Shown piece after piece: positions 1 to 6,365 of a stretch of 7,960 bases of DNA. The notes under the pieces were generated by a model. The model was not told the DNA's origin. It ran no database searches and worked only from the letters and a program-made list of their open reading frames with translations. The stretch is taken from NCBI GenBank assembly GCA_028718845.1, contig JAQULA010000073.1:1-7960 (forward strand), written 5' to 3'. Each line of letters starts with the position of its first letter. Within the stretch, counting starts at the first letter, position 1. The DNA comes from Candidatus Omnitrophota bacterium (GTDB lineage: Bacteria; Omnitrophota; Gorgyraeia; B26-G9). The position numbers were made by a program, and so were the translations under genes.

Positions 1-377
1 TCGGCATTAGTGTCAGTGTTAATGGATCTCCGGTAGAAAGCTTCTTTGCGGATGCGTTGGCGCACAATTCAGACCCTACCTGGGTATTGGCCGGTAACGA
101 TTATCCGGATTATCCGTATTGGGGCAGTCCGCTGTATTACAAAACCGATACATGGGATTATGATTTAAGTGCGTTTTCCGTAGGGGATAATGTAACGGTT
201 GATATGTATGTCGCAGATTGCAGTTGGGGCGGGCATGGCGGTTACGCGTTTCTGGATGGGATTGGAACGACCTATCAGCCGCCGGAAGATGGGAACGGCA
301 CCCCGGTTCCGGAGCCGGCAACAATGCTGTTGCTGGGACCGGTATTGGCCGGATTGGCCTGGAAGCGGCGGGCATAA
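1..377 (+). CDS. PEP-CTERM surface protein, 3' part only
   Basis: The frame is open from the left edge (first full codon at base 3) to TAA at 375-377, giving the last 124 residues; the start lies outside the window. The C-terminus is a classic PEP-CTERM tail: VPEPATM (PEP codons at 309-317), a short hydrophobic stretch LLLGPVLAGLAW, and a basic end KRRA. In this family the tail is recognised by an exosortase in the inner membrane, and the mature protein goes to the cell surface or the exopolysaccharide matrix. The preceding part is rich in Tyr, Trp, Asp and Gly and contains DCSWGGHGGYAFLDGIG. That resembles a motif I know from secreted beta-sandwich domains (family recollection, not searched). 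No catalytic residues are recognisable. Function beyond exported surface protein is unknown. The likely terminator is the hairpin at 481-522, about 100 bases after the stop. Confidence 0.88.
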   Translation, partial: GISVSVNGSPVESFFADALAHNSDPTWVLAGNDYPDYPYWGSPLYYKTDTWDYDLSAFSVGDNVTVDMYVADCSWGGHGGYAFLDGIGTTYQPPEDGNGTPVPEPATMLLLGPVLAGLAWKRRA

Positions 378-445
378 GAACTGATTGCCCGGATTTGTGT
401 TGATTAGTGTCTAATGTGGGGTTATTCGTGTTTTTCGAAAAAAAA

Positions 446-474
446 TTGACATAGAGCAGTGGTTGCGGTATAAT
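446..474 (+). promoter_or_regulatory. perfect consensus sigma70 promoter (P1)
   Basis: TTGACA at 446-451 and TATAAT at 469-474 are separated by exactly 17 bases, matching 12 of 12 consensus positions at the optimal spacing. An A-rich run (439-445) sits just upstream and could add UP-element-like character. The expected start point is about base 481, which is the first base of a 14-bp perfect hairpin. The nearest downstream gene (740) lies beyond that hairpin and beyond a second promoter, so P1 does not obviously serve a coding gene. Confidence 0.75.
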
Positions 475-480
475 TAACCT

Positions 481-522
481 ACGCTCAGGGATGAGAAATC
501 ATCCCTGAGCGTGTTTTATTTT
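481..522 (+). terminator. perfect 14-bp hairpin with T tract
   Basis: The left arm ACGCTCAGGGATGA (481-494) and the right arm TCATCCCTGAGCGT (499-512) are exact reverse complements around the tetraloop GAAA (495-498), a GNRA loop. The sequence G-TTTT-A-TTTT follows (513-522). This has the form of a strong intrinsic terminator. It can end transcription from the PEP-CTERM gene (stop at 377) and would also end any transcript from the promoter at 446-474. Because the arms are symmetric, the hairpin exists on the minus strand too, but the T tract is only on the + side; no minus-strand gene approaches from the right. Confidence 0.8.
481..522 (+). ncRNA. candidate ultrashort hairpin RNA
   Basis: If the consensus promoter at 446-474 starts at about 481 and the T tract stops polymerase, the product would be an RNA of roughly 40 nucleotides that is almost entirely one hairpin with a U-rich tail. 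A bulky stem at the 5' end and a U-rich 3' end are features that stabilise small RNAs in general. I see no ORF in it and recognise no family. It could equally be an untranscribed coincidence of a promoter beside the terminator of the upstream gene, so confidence is limited. Confidence 0.35.
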
Positions 523-548
523 AGGAAAAAAGAGGGGGTGGGCTAGGG

Positions 549-577
549 TTGACAAAGTGTGCAGCCTCAGGTATACT
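549..577 (+). promoter_or_regulatory. sigma70 promoter (P2) of the signalling operon
   Basis: TTGACA at 549-554 and TATACT at 572-577 are spaced 17 bases apart, matching 11 of 12 consensus positions. The expected start is about 584. This is downstream of the hairpin terminator and upstream of the first operon gene at 740, so it is the natural promoter for the 740-6141 operon. It lies about 103 bases after P1. Confidence 0.7.
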
Positions 578-583
578 TATCCA

Positions 584-739
584 GCCTATTTTTTTGGGTG
601 GTTTGTTTAAAAAAATCAACAGTATCTAATGGAAAAGTGTTTCGCCGGTTCAACAGTAGCTGTTTTTCGGTGCATCTCCGGCAGGTTTTTTATTCTAACA
701 TTCTGATAATAAAAATGTTGTGTAATCAGGGGGAACTCT
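584..739 (+). promoter_or_regulatory. long 5' leader of the signalling operon with small hairpins
   Basis: About 155 untranslated bases separate P2 from the first start codon. GCCGG (644-648) can pair with CCGGC (678-682), enclosing a second hairpin AACAG-tag-CTGTT (652-664). A run of six T (686-691) follows three bases after the outer stem, an arrangement that could act as a weak attenuator. A further hairpin, AACATT (697-702) with AATGTT (714-719), lies just before the Shine-Dalgarno AGGGGGA (728-734). The stems are short, so regulation is only a possibility. An unsupported 25-codon ORF (629-706) without a ribosome site overlaps this region. Confidence 0.35.
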
Positions 740-1633
740 ATGCCTAGTTATGCGCGTTCACAAGGAAGTTTACTGCAACGGACCTGGGAAAAGACTTTTT
801 TTCTGTTGCGAACCCGCCGAATGTTGATTCTGCCGTTTGCAATAATTACCGGCCTGGAAATTATCACGATCGCGGCTTTGTTTTTTCTGATCCAGCCGCC
901 GTTGGTTAAATATATCGCGCCGGTTGTCTTGCGGTTTTGGGGGGAGCAGTTCCTGCATTATCCGTTTAATTTATTACTTATCTCCAAGTTTTTTTATTAT
1001 GCGCAAATGGGACTGGCGGTTATCCTGGGAACATTTATGTCCGGGGTGACTATCAGCGCGGTCCGTCAGTACACCTTAACCCGTAATAACACGTTTTTAT
1101 TAGGGCAGGGCGCAAAACAGGCCTTGCTTAGATTTGTTCATTTGCTGATTATCACTCTTATCGTGGTGTGTCTGGTCCAGATTATTTACTCCCTGGAACA
1201 GAAGGTGTTATTCAAAATTATGGCCCGGGAGAGGAATTTTCTCGGGATCGCCAAGGATTTATGGGTGATTATCGGTACCTGCGCGGCCGGAGTCACGTCC
1301 GGGCTGGTCCAGGTTTTATTCGCTTTTGCCCAGACGATCGTCATTGGCGACAATAAAAATTTTTTAAGCGCGCTGATGCGTAATTTCAAGTTTATCGCCG
1401 GGAACTTTTTTACCGCGATTATGCTGGTATTGCTGCCGCTATTGGTGTATTTGCCGGTAGCTTTATTGAAAGCAGACCTATTTAAGTTGATGAATCAAAC
1501 GATCCCGGAGGTGCTTTTTGTTGTGCTCGGGGCCGGGGTGGTGCTGGGGCTGTTGATTAACGTGGTCATTACGGTATCGGTGACTATTGCTTATCTGGAA
1601 CGCAGCCGGGAAGCAGAGGAGGAACAGGAATGA
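740..1633 (+). CDS. six-helix inner membrane protein of unknown function
   Basis: 297 residues. The start ATG is supported by AGGGGGA at 728-734, five bases upstream. A basic, amphipathic N-terminus (residues 1-28, ending RTRR) is followed by about six hydrophobic segments: roughly 29-51, 83-107, 132-150, 173-202, 219-243 and 257-286. The tail is strongly acidic (REAEEEQE). Gly-rich helices such as LGAGVVLGLLINVV suggest close helix packing. I recognise no catalytic motif, transporter signature or named family; it resembles generic polytopic membrane proteins of the DUF4013 or glycerophosphodiesterase-membrane-domain kind only in outline. It is the first gene of the operon, and its stop overlaps the next start by four bases (ATGA), so it is probably translationally coupled to the lipoprotein. 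By context (inference) it could be a membrane partner of the sensing system. Confidence 0.85.
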   Translation: MPSYARSQGSLLQRTWEKTFFLLRTRRMLILPFAIITGLEIITIAALFFLIQPPLVKYIAPVVLRFWGEQFLHYPFNLLLISKFFYYAQMGLAVILGTFMSGVTISAVRQYTLTRNNTFLLGQGAKQALLRFVHLLIITLIVVCLVQIIYSLEQKVLFKIMARERNFLGIAKDLWVIIGTCAAGVTSGLVQVLFAFAQTIVIGDNKNFLSALMRNFKFIAGNFFTAIMLVLLPLLVYLPVALLKADLFKLMNQTIPEVLFVVLGAGVVLGLLINVVITVSVTIAYLERSREAEEEQE

Positions 1634-2475
1634 AGCTTACCAAGCACAAAGGAGTTCAGTGGATTGTTTTGGGTTTGGTCATGGTAATGACTGCGGGATG
1701 CAGTTCCCAATATACTATGGAACGAAAGCTGTGGCTGGCAAACCGGGCGGCGGAAAAAGTGGTCCGGAATGAAGCGGTGATTTCCCCGTTCGAAGTAAAC
1801 CGGGTTATCCGGCTGTTTGAAAATATTATCGCCAAAGCTCCGGATTCGTCCTACGCGGTAACCGCGCAACTGCGTATCGGGCAATTATATGAGGTCCGGA
1901 AATCGTATGATGCCGCCAGAGAAATTTACGCGGCATTGGAAACCTCCTCCGCGGGCAAGGTTGAAATCCAGGCGATGGCTCGGTTTAGATTAGCTCAAAC
2001 CTACGAAAAAGAAGGGAATTGGGCGCAGGCGCTGGTTGTGTTGCAGGATGTTTTGAAAAAGTATGATAAAACCGGCGAAAGTCTTGCCGTGCCGTTATAT
2101 ATCGCCCGTTATTATCATAAGAATGGGGATCCCGCGAACGCCAAACGCGCCTATGCCGCGGCTATCGAACATTTCCAAAGCATGGCCGATCGTTTCCCGA
2201 AAACAAAAGCGGCATTGTTGTGCCGTAATCTGGTGCTGCGCACGTATATCGAGCAGAGTGATTGGCCGGGTGCGCTGGATTATATCGGGGCATTGGATAA
2301 ACAGTATCGGCTGGGCCCGGATACCTTGATGCTCCAGGCCAAAATTTATGAACAGCGGTTGAAAAATAAGCCGAAGGCGATGGAAACCTATCAGCGCATT
2401 ATCAACGATTTTCCCAACACGAAAGTGATGGAAGTCGCCAGGAAGAACCTGGAAGCGTTAAACACGAAAAAGTAA
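1630..2475 (+). CDS. TPR-repeat lipoprotein
   Basis: 281 residues with a strong ribosome site (AGGAGG 1617-1622, seven-base spacer) inside the end of the previous gene. The N-terminus is a lipoprotein signal: basic MKLTKHK, hydrophobic core WIVLGLVMVM, then TAGC with Cys24 as the predicted lipidation site. Ser at +2 argues against inner-membrane retention, so an outer-membrane periplasmic location is likely. Residues about 55-275 are tandem helical hairpins of TPR type, with typical A/Y/G/L spacing, for example AQLRIGQLYEVRKSYDAARE, RLAQTYEKEGNWAQALVVL and ALEHF-like segments ending in FPNTK. This resembles BamD/YfgL-neighbour-type TPR lipoproteins and, in role, the TPR proteins that accompany PEP-CTERM kinases. 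It is far shorter than the roughly 900-residue PrsT, so I do not assign that name. It probably acts as a protein-protein scaffold at the envelope. Confidence 0.85.
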   Translation: MKLTKHKGVQWIVLGLVMVMTAGCSSQYTMERKLWLANRAAEKVVRNEAVISPFEVNRVIRLFENIIAKAPDSSYAVTAQLRIGQLYEVRKSYDAAREIYAALETSSAGKVEIQAMARFRLAQTYEKEGNWAQALVVLQDVLKKYDKTGESLAVPLYIARYYHKNGDPANAKRAYAAAIEHFQSMADRFPKTKAALLCRNLVLRTYIEQSDWPGALDYIGALDKQYRLGPDTLMLQAKIYEQRLKNKPKAMETYQRIINDFPNTKVMEVARKNLEALNTKK

Positions 2476-2487
2476 CCCGGAGCGGAA

Positions 2488-3645
2488 ATGGAAAAGTTTC
2501 TTGAACTGATGCTTAACCAGTGCCTGGATATCCTGGAATCCGACAGCGGTTCGGTGCTGCTGCTTGATAAGAACAACCGGGATATTGTGGTTCGGGTGGC
2601 CAGGGGCCGGCATAAAACATCCATCCTGGGAGAGCGTCTGCGCGTCGGGGAGGGGATATCCGGGTGGGTTGCCCAGCAGCGCCGGCCGTTGCTGGTTGAG
2701 GACGTCTCCAAAGAGGAGCGGATAAAAGAACGCTGCCGTATCGGGAATTACCGGACCAATTCATTTTTATCGGTGCCGTTGATGAGTGCCGGCCGGTTAC
2801 TGGGAGTGGTTAATATTACCGAAAAAACCGACGGAAATCCTTTCTCGATCAAAGAATTATCGTTTATCAGCGCATTATCGGCCGCGGCTTCGCAGACCAT
2901 CGATAAAATGCTCTATTGCGAACATCTGGAACGTCAGCTGGCCTGTTTTAAGAATTCGACGGCGGTGACGCAGTTTACTTCCGCGATCGCCCATGAACTG
3001 AATAATCCGCTTGACGGTATATTACGTTATACCCAGTTATGCATGATGCAGGTTCCGGAACATTCCGCGTTAAGAGAATATTTGCTGGAGATCCAGTCGG
3101 GATTGAAGCGCATGGCCGGGATCGTGCGTTCGATGCTCGAATTTTCTTTTGCCGGGGATAAAACCCGCAGTCCGGTGACGCGGGAACAGATCGATGTCAA
3201 CTCGATATTAAGAAAAACCGTCGCTTTTTTTGAGCCGCATACCCATTACCGCCGGGTAAAAATAGAACTGGACTTGAGCGAACCTCTGCCGCTTGTTCGC
3301 GATTGCGGATTACAGCAAGTGTTTAAGAATATTATCAAAAACGCGCTGGATTCGATCGGAGAAGAGGGTAAACTGCTGATCCGCGATTATGAGAAAGACG
3401 GGAGCCTTTGTTTTGAATTCGTCGATACCGGCAGAGGCGTGGACGAGGGGATACGTGAAAAAATATTCGAACCCTTTTTTTCCACTAAGCCGGACGGAAA
3501 AGGCCTGGGGCTGGCGATTACCAAAGAAATCATCAATTGTTATAGCGGTACCATTGCATTGAAGAATATGCCGCAGGGTGGAGCCCAATGCACGGTTGCT
3601 ATTCCGCTGGGAGGAGCGCATGAAAACGCATATTCTTATAAGTGA
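2488..3645 (+). CDS. soluble GAF-domain sensor histidine kinase
   Basis: 385 residues. The start is fixed by an in-frame TAA at 2473-2475 and GGAG at 2479-2482, so no upstream extension is possible. Residues 1-140 form a GAF sensor domain (GSVLLLDK, VGEGISGWVAQQ, SVPLMSAGRLLGVVNI). The dimerisation/phosphoacceptor helix is SAIAHELNNPLDG with His169. The ATP-binding domain has the N box NIIKNALDSI (281-290), the G1 box DTGRGV (313-318), the F box IFEPFFSTK (326-334) and the G2 box GKGLGL (337-342). All catalytic motifs are intact. No membrane segment or signal peptide is present, so it senses a cytoplasmic cue or a partner. The NtrB-like H box fits its neighbour, an NtrC-class regulator, which begins 26 bases before this gene ends. 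It differs from canonical PrsK, which is larger and membrane-bound. Confidence 0.95.
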   Translation: MEKFLELMLNQCLDILESDSGSVLLLDKNNRDIVVRVARGRHKTSILGERLRVGEGISGWVAQQRRPLLVEDVSKEERIKERCRIGNYRTNSFLSVPLMSAGRLLGVVNITEKTDGNPFSIKELSFISALSAAASQTIDKMLYCEHLERQLACFKNSTAVTQFTSAIAHELNNPLDGILRYTQLCMMQVPEHSALREYLLEIQSGLKRMAGIVRSMLEFSFAGDKTRSPVTREQIDVNSILRKTVAFFEPHTHYRRVKIELDLSEPLPLVRDCGLQQVFKNIIKNALDSIGEEGKLLIRDYEKDGSLCFEFVDTGRGVDEGIREKIFEPFFSTKPDGKGLGLAITKEIINCYSGTIALKNMPQGGAQCTVAIPLGGAHENAYSYK

Positions 3646-5074
3646 TGACGAACCGTTGACGCGAAAGTCATTGCAGGAGTTTTTGCGTTATCAGGGTTAC
3701 ACGGTGACCACCGCCGAGGATGGAATGGAAGCGTGGGAGATTATGCAGCGGCATAGCGTCGACATTGTCATGGCGGACGTGAAAATGCCGCGGCTGGGCG
3801 GTATGGACCTGCTGCGTAAAGTCAAAGAAACTTATCCGCAGACCCAGGTGGTATTGATGAGCGCCTATGGAAAAATCGAGAATGCCGTGGAAGCGATGCG
3901 TTTGGGAGCGTGTGATTATATAACCAAGCCGTTTGAAGACGCGCAGGTAAAGGCCCTGATCGAAAAGATAGAATTGAATAATAATCTGCAGCCAAATGAT
4001 AACGGCGGCGGGGTGCTTGCGAAAACAAAAGCGCATAGCCCGGGACGCGATAAATTCTTTACGGTTTTGGGCAAGGATGAAAAAATGCAGCGCATTTACG
4101 CCATGCTGGAAGCCATTGCCGAAACTCCTTCGACGGTACTGATCTGCGGGGAAAGCGGTACCGGCAAACGCATGATTGCCCAGGCGATCCATCGGGCCGA
4201 TAATCTGCGCCGGGAAAAACCGTTCATCGAAATAAGCTGCGGGGCATTGCCGGAAACGCTTTTGGAAAGTGAATTGTTCGGTCATGTCAAAGGCGCGTTT
4301 ACCGGTGCTATCCGGGACCGGGCCGGGCGGTTTGAGCTGGCGCACGGCGGCACATTGCTGCTGGATGAAATCGATACCTGTTCTCCGAATCTGCAGGTTA
4401 AACTGCTGCGCGTCCTGGAAGACGGCCTGTATGAACGGGTGGGAGATATAAAGACGTTGAAAGCCGATGTCCGGGTGATTGCCGCGACAAACCAAAACCT
4501 GGAAGAACAGGTGAAGCGGAGAAGTTTTCGCGGGGACTTGTTCTGGCGCCTTAATGTGATCAGTATAAATTTACCGCCCCTGCGGGACCGGGTGGGGGAT
4601 ATCCCGTTATTGGCGTATCATTTTCTGGAAAAATATAATTTGCTGCGTAAACAATCCCGTAACGGTATTTTTATCGAAAAAATCAATGAAGAAGCGATGA
4701 ACGCGATGATGAAATACCCGTGGCCGGGAAATATCCGCGAGCTGGAGAATACGATTGAACGCGCCTGTATCCTGGTAAAAAATAACACGGTTCAGCTATC
4801 GGACCTGCCGGATTCGATCCGGAATTACAATCATCAGCCGGAACATCCGGACACCGGCAAGAGTAATTTTTCCTTGAAGGATGCGTTGAAGCATCCGGAA
4901 CGGGATATCGTACTTAATGCTTTGGAACATACAAATTGGAATTGTACCCGGGCGGCGGCCTATCTGGGGATTAACCGGACTACACTGTATAATAAAATGA
5001 AATTATACGCGATCAAACGCGATAACGGCCGAAAATATGCCGCCGGTTTCGGGCTTAAAAGCAATGATCGGTGA
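3620..5074 (+). CDS. NtrC-family sigma54-dependent response regulator
   Basis: 484 residues from ATG 3620, chosen over a GTG 14 codons earlier because GGGAGGAG (3609-3616) precedes it and MKTHILISDDE is a normal receiver start. Receiver domain about 1-118: Asp9/Asp10, phosphoacceptor Asp53 (MADVKMP), Ser81 and Lys103. AAA+ domain about 150-380: Walker A GESGTGKR (177-184), sigma54-contact loop GAFTGA (225-230), Walker B GGTLLLDEID (243-252), and the arginine region FRGDLFWRLN. Fis-type helix-turn-helix about 430-465 (NCTRAAAYLGINRTTLYNKM), then a 20-residue basic tail. All key residues are present, so it should be phosphorylated by the upstream kinase and open sigma54 promoters by ATP hydrolysis. 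Role-wise it resembles PrsR of PEP-CTERM systems, but sequence alone cannot settle that. No clear -24/-12 site for it is visible in this window. Confidence 0.97.
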   Translation: MKTHILISDDEPLTRKSLQEFLRYQGYTVTTAEDGMEAWEIMQRHSVDIVMADVKMPRLGGMDLLRKVKETYPQTQVVLMSAYGKIENAVEAMRLGACDYITKPFEDAQVKALIEKIELNNNLQPNDNGGGVLAKTKAHSPGRDKFFTVLGKDEKMQRIYAMLEAIAETPSTVLICGESGTGKRMIAQAIHRADNLRREKPFIEISCGALPETLLESELFGHVKGAFTGAIRDRAGRFELAHGGTLLLDEIDTCSPNLQVKLLRVLEDGLYERVGDIKTLKADVRVIAATNQNLEEQVKRRSFRGDLFWRLNVISINLPPLRDRVGDIPLLAYHFLEKYNLLRKQSRNGIFIEKINEEAMNAMMKYPWPGNIRELENTIERACILVKNNTVQLSDLPDSIRNYNHQPEHPDTGKSNFSLKDALKHPERDIVLNALEHTNWNCTRAAAYLGINRTTLYNKMKLYAIKRDNGRKYAAGFGLKSNDR

Positions 5075-6141
5075 TGACCTTGCCTTTTGTCGAACTTGTT
5101 AATTCCAGGCGATGGCAGGTAATCCAGGATTACTTTGCCGAAGTAATCGGGGCGAGTATTCGTGTCGTCGACCCCCTGGGGGTGCCGTTAACCGGTTTGA
5201 GTAATCCGCATTCGTATTGTTGTGAAGTGATTTCTTCTTCGTCCCGCGCGTTTGGCCGATGTAAAAAATGCCTGCTTTTTTCTTCCGATACGGATGCTCC
5301 CCGGGATTTGCCGGGGGAACCGGGACCGTTTCTGGATATGCTTTCCGGGATACATTATGATACCTGTCCGTTTATGATTAACCGGGTGATTATTCCGGTA
5401 CGGGTTGCGCGTGCCGGCGGAGTGTACGGGTACATCGTCGTCGGTCCGCTTATTCTGGGAAAACGGCGTACCTATCCGGAATATTTTAATCTGAGCAAGG
5501 ATGCCGGCCTGGATATGAACGGGGTTATCGAGTGTATCGAGCGCATCCGGGTTTATTCTTTTTACACTATCCGGATATTTTCCAGTCTTTTTCAGGAAGT
5601 GGCGGCCTGTTTGCTTGAGTTGGCCGCTCAAAAAGCGATAGTCCCTGAACCGGAGATCGCGGCGGATCACCGTCCGACCGGAACCGTTCCGGGGTATGTT
5701 ACCAATCTGATGCGGGCATTATTCGAAACCGCCGGTAGCGGAGTGAACGCGGAACGGGGGTCGATTATGCTTTTCGATGAACAGTCGAAGACATTATCGA
5801 TCCGATTTTCCCGCGGGCTTTCCGATCGGGTTGTAAGAGAAACAAAACTGCGTATTGGCGAAGGGCTGGCGGGATTGGCCGCGCAGGAAAACCGGGTCCT
5901 GTTTATCGACGATGCTTGTATCGAACCGTCGCTGAAGGCGCGGATGCATGTGCCGGGATTAAAAGCATCGTTGATCGTTCCGATCCGGGACAAGAACCGG
6001 ATATTCGGGGTGTTAAGCTTGAGTACGCGCGATAAGAAACATAAATTTTCTAAAGAAAACGTCAAATCCATTGGTCATCTGGTCAAAATGGTTGACCGCG
6101 CCCTGGGGAGTCCGGACGCTGCGGAAGGGAATAATAAGTAA
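5074..6141 (+). CDS. PocR-GAF sensory protein without output domain
   Basis: 355 residues from ATG 5074; GTG 5071 is an equally possible start one codon earlier (TGATG versus GTGA overlap with the regulator's stop). Neither start has a good Shine-Dalgarno, implying translational coupling. Numbering from the GTG, residues about 5-185 form a PocR-type domain: CKKC (Cys64, Cys67), then YDTCPF (Cys99) followed by VIIPVRVARAGGVYGYIVVGPLIL, matching the Cys-bearing sensor core of that family. Residues about 208-345 are a GAF domain (GSIMLFDE, IGEGLAGLAAQ, SLIVPIRDKNRIFGVLSLS). There is no kinase, cyclase or DNA-binding domain, although PocR domains are usually joined to one. It is predicted cytoplasmic. 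PocR domains are proposed to sense small hydrocarbon derivatives; the ligand here is unknown. It probably modulates the kinase-regulator pair encoded upstream. Confidence 0.85.
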   Translation: MTLPFVELVNSRRWQVIQDYFAEVIGASIRVVDPLGVPLTGLSNPHSYCCEVISSSSRAFGRCKKCLLFSSDTDAPRDLPGEPGPFLDMLSGIHYDTCPFMINRVIIPVRVARAGGVYGYIVVGPLILGKRRTYPEYFNLSKDAGLDMNGVIECIERIRVYSFYTIRIFSSLFQEVAACLLELAAQKAIVPEPEIAADHRPTGTVPGYVTNLMRALFETAGSGVNAERGSIMLFDEQSKTLSIRFSRGLSDRVVRETKLRIGEGLAGLAAQENRVLFIDDACIEPSLKARMHVPGLKASLIVPIRDKNRIFGVLSLSTRDKKHKFSKENVKSIGHLVKMVDRALGSPDAAEGNNK

Positions 6142-6212
6142 AGAACGTAAATTGCACAGGCCGCACCCGGAAGGTTTTGAGCTAAAATAAGGTAAATATA
6201 GTGAAAGCTCAT

Positions 6213-6260
6213 TCAGCGCACAGTTCTTAACCGCTGGGTTGTTGTTTTTTGCCGATACAT
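6213..6260 (-). CDS. possible 15-residue basic small ORF
   Basis: On the minus strand, GGAGG (complement of 6269-6273) lies eight bases before ATG (6260-6258), which opens a frame MYRQKTTTQRLRTVR ending at TGA (6215-6213). The peptide has five basic residues and no acidic ones. The Shine-Dalgarno and its spacing are as good as those of real genes in this window, but the ORF is very short and only a poor minus-strand promoter is visible upstream. An ATG one base after the stop opens a second short frame running into the antisense of the PocR-GAF gene. It could be a leader peptide, a decayed gene start, or chance. Confidence 0.25.
   Translation of the reverse strand: MYRQKTTTQRLRTVR
6229..6250 (+). 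terminator. weak terminator candidate after the signalling operon
   Basis: A 4-bp stem AACC/GGTT with loop gctg is followed within a few bases by TTTTTT (6245-6250), about 90 bases after the last operon stop codon. The stem is short, so efficiency would be low. Confidence 0.25.
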
Positions 6261-6335
6261 TTTGTTTTCCTCCAACTTTTTTCTGGCTGCCCCTAACTCG
6301 TTGCTGCGTTTGCTTCTTTAATTTTTGTTTTTTCC

Positions 6336-6365
6336 GGCTTGCGAATATAATCCGCGGCCTTTTTT
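6336..6365 (+). terminator. second weak terminator candidate before the glycan-operon promoter
   Basis: GGC (6336-6338) and GCG (6341-6343) can pair with GCC (6357-6359) and CGC (6353-6355) across a small internal loop, with six T following (6360-6365). It lies just before the -35 at 6373, a sensible place to insulate the next promoter, but the stem is imperfect. Confidence 0.3.

Noticed and set aside
629..706. 25-codon ORF in the operon leader, a possible leader peptide
   Set aside because: No Shine-Dalgarno, no run of regulatory codons, and it coincides with inverted repeats that explain the sequence better.
559..747. 62-codon + strand ORF starting at GTG 559
   Set aside because: It runs across the -10 box of P2 and the whole leader, has no ribosome site, and overlaps the real start at 740 in another frame. 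It is a leader shadow.
3668..4495. 275-codon minus-strand ORF inside the response regulator gene
   Set aside because: It is antisense to a gene with every receiver and AAA+ motif intact, has no recognisable domain and low-complexity composition. It is an antisense shadow of GC-biased third positions.
5188..6071. Minus-strand ORFs of 160 and 134 codons within the PocR-GAF gene
   Set aside because: The + strand product has clear PocR and GAF motifs; the antisense frames show no family features and no initiation signals.
6169..6182. GG-N10-GC pattern, a possible sigma54 -24/-12 promoter
   Set aside because: Only the GG and GC dinucleotides match; the -12 part reads GAGC rather than TTGC and the -24 part lacks the CAC. 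A minus-strand GG-N10-GC nearby is similarly poor.
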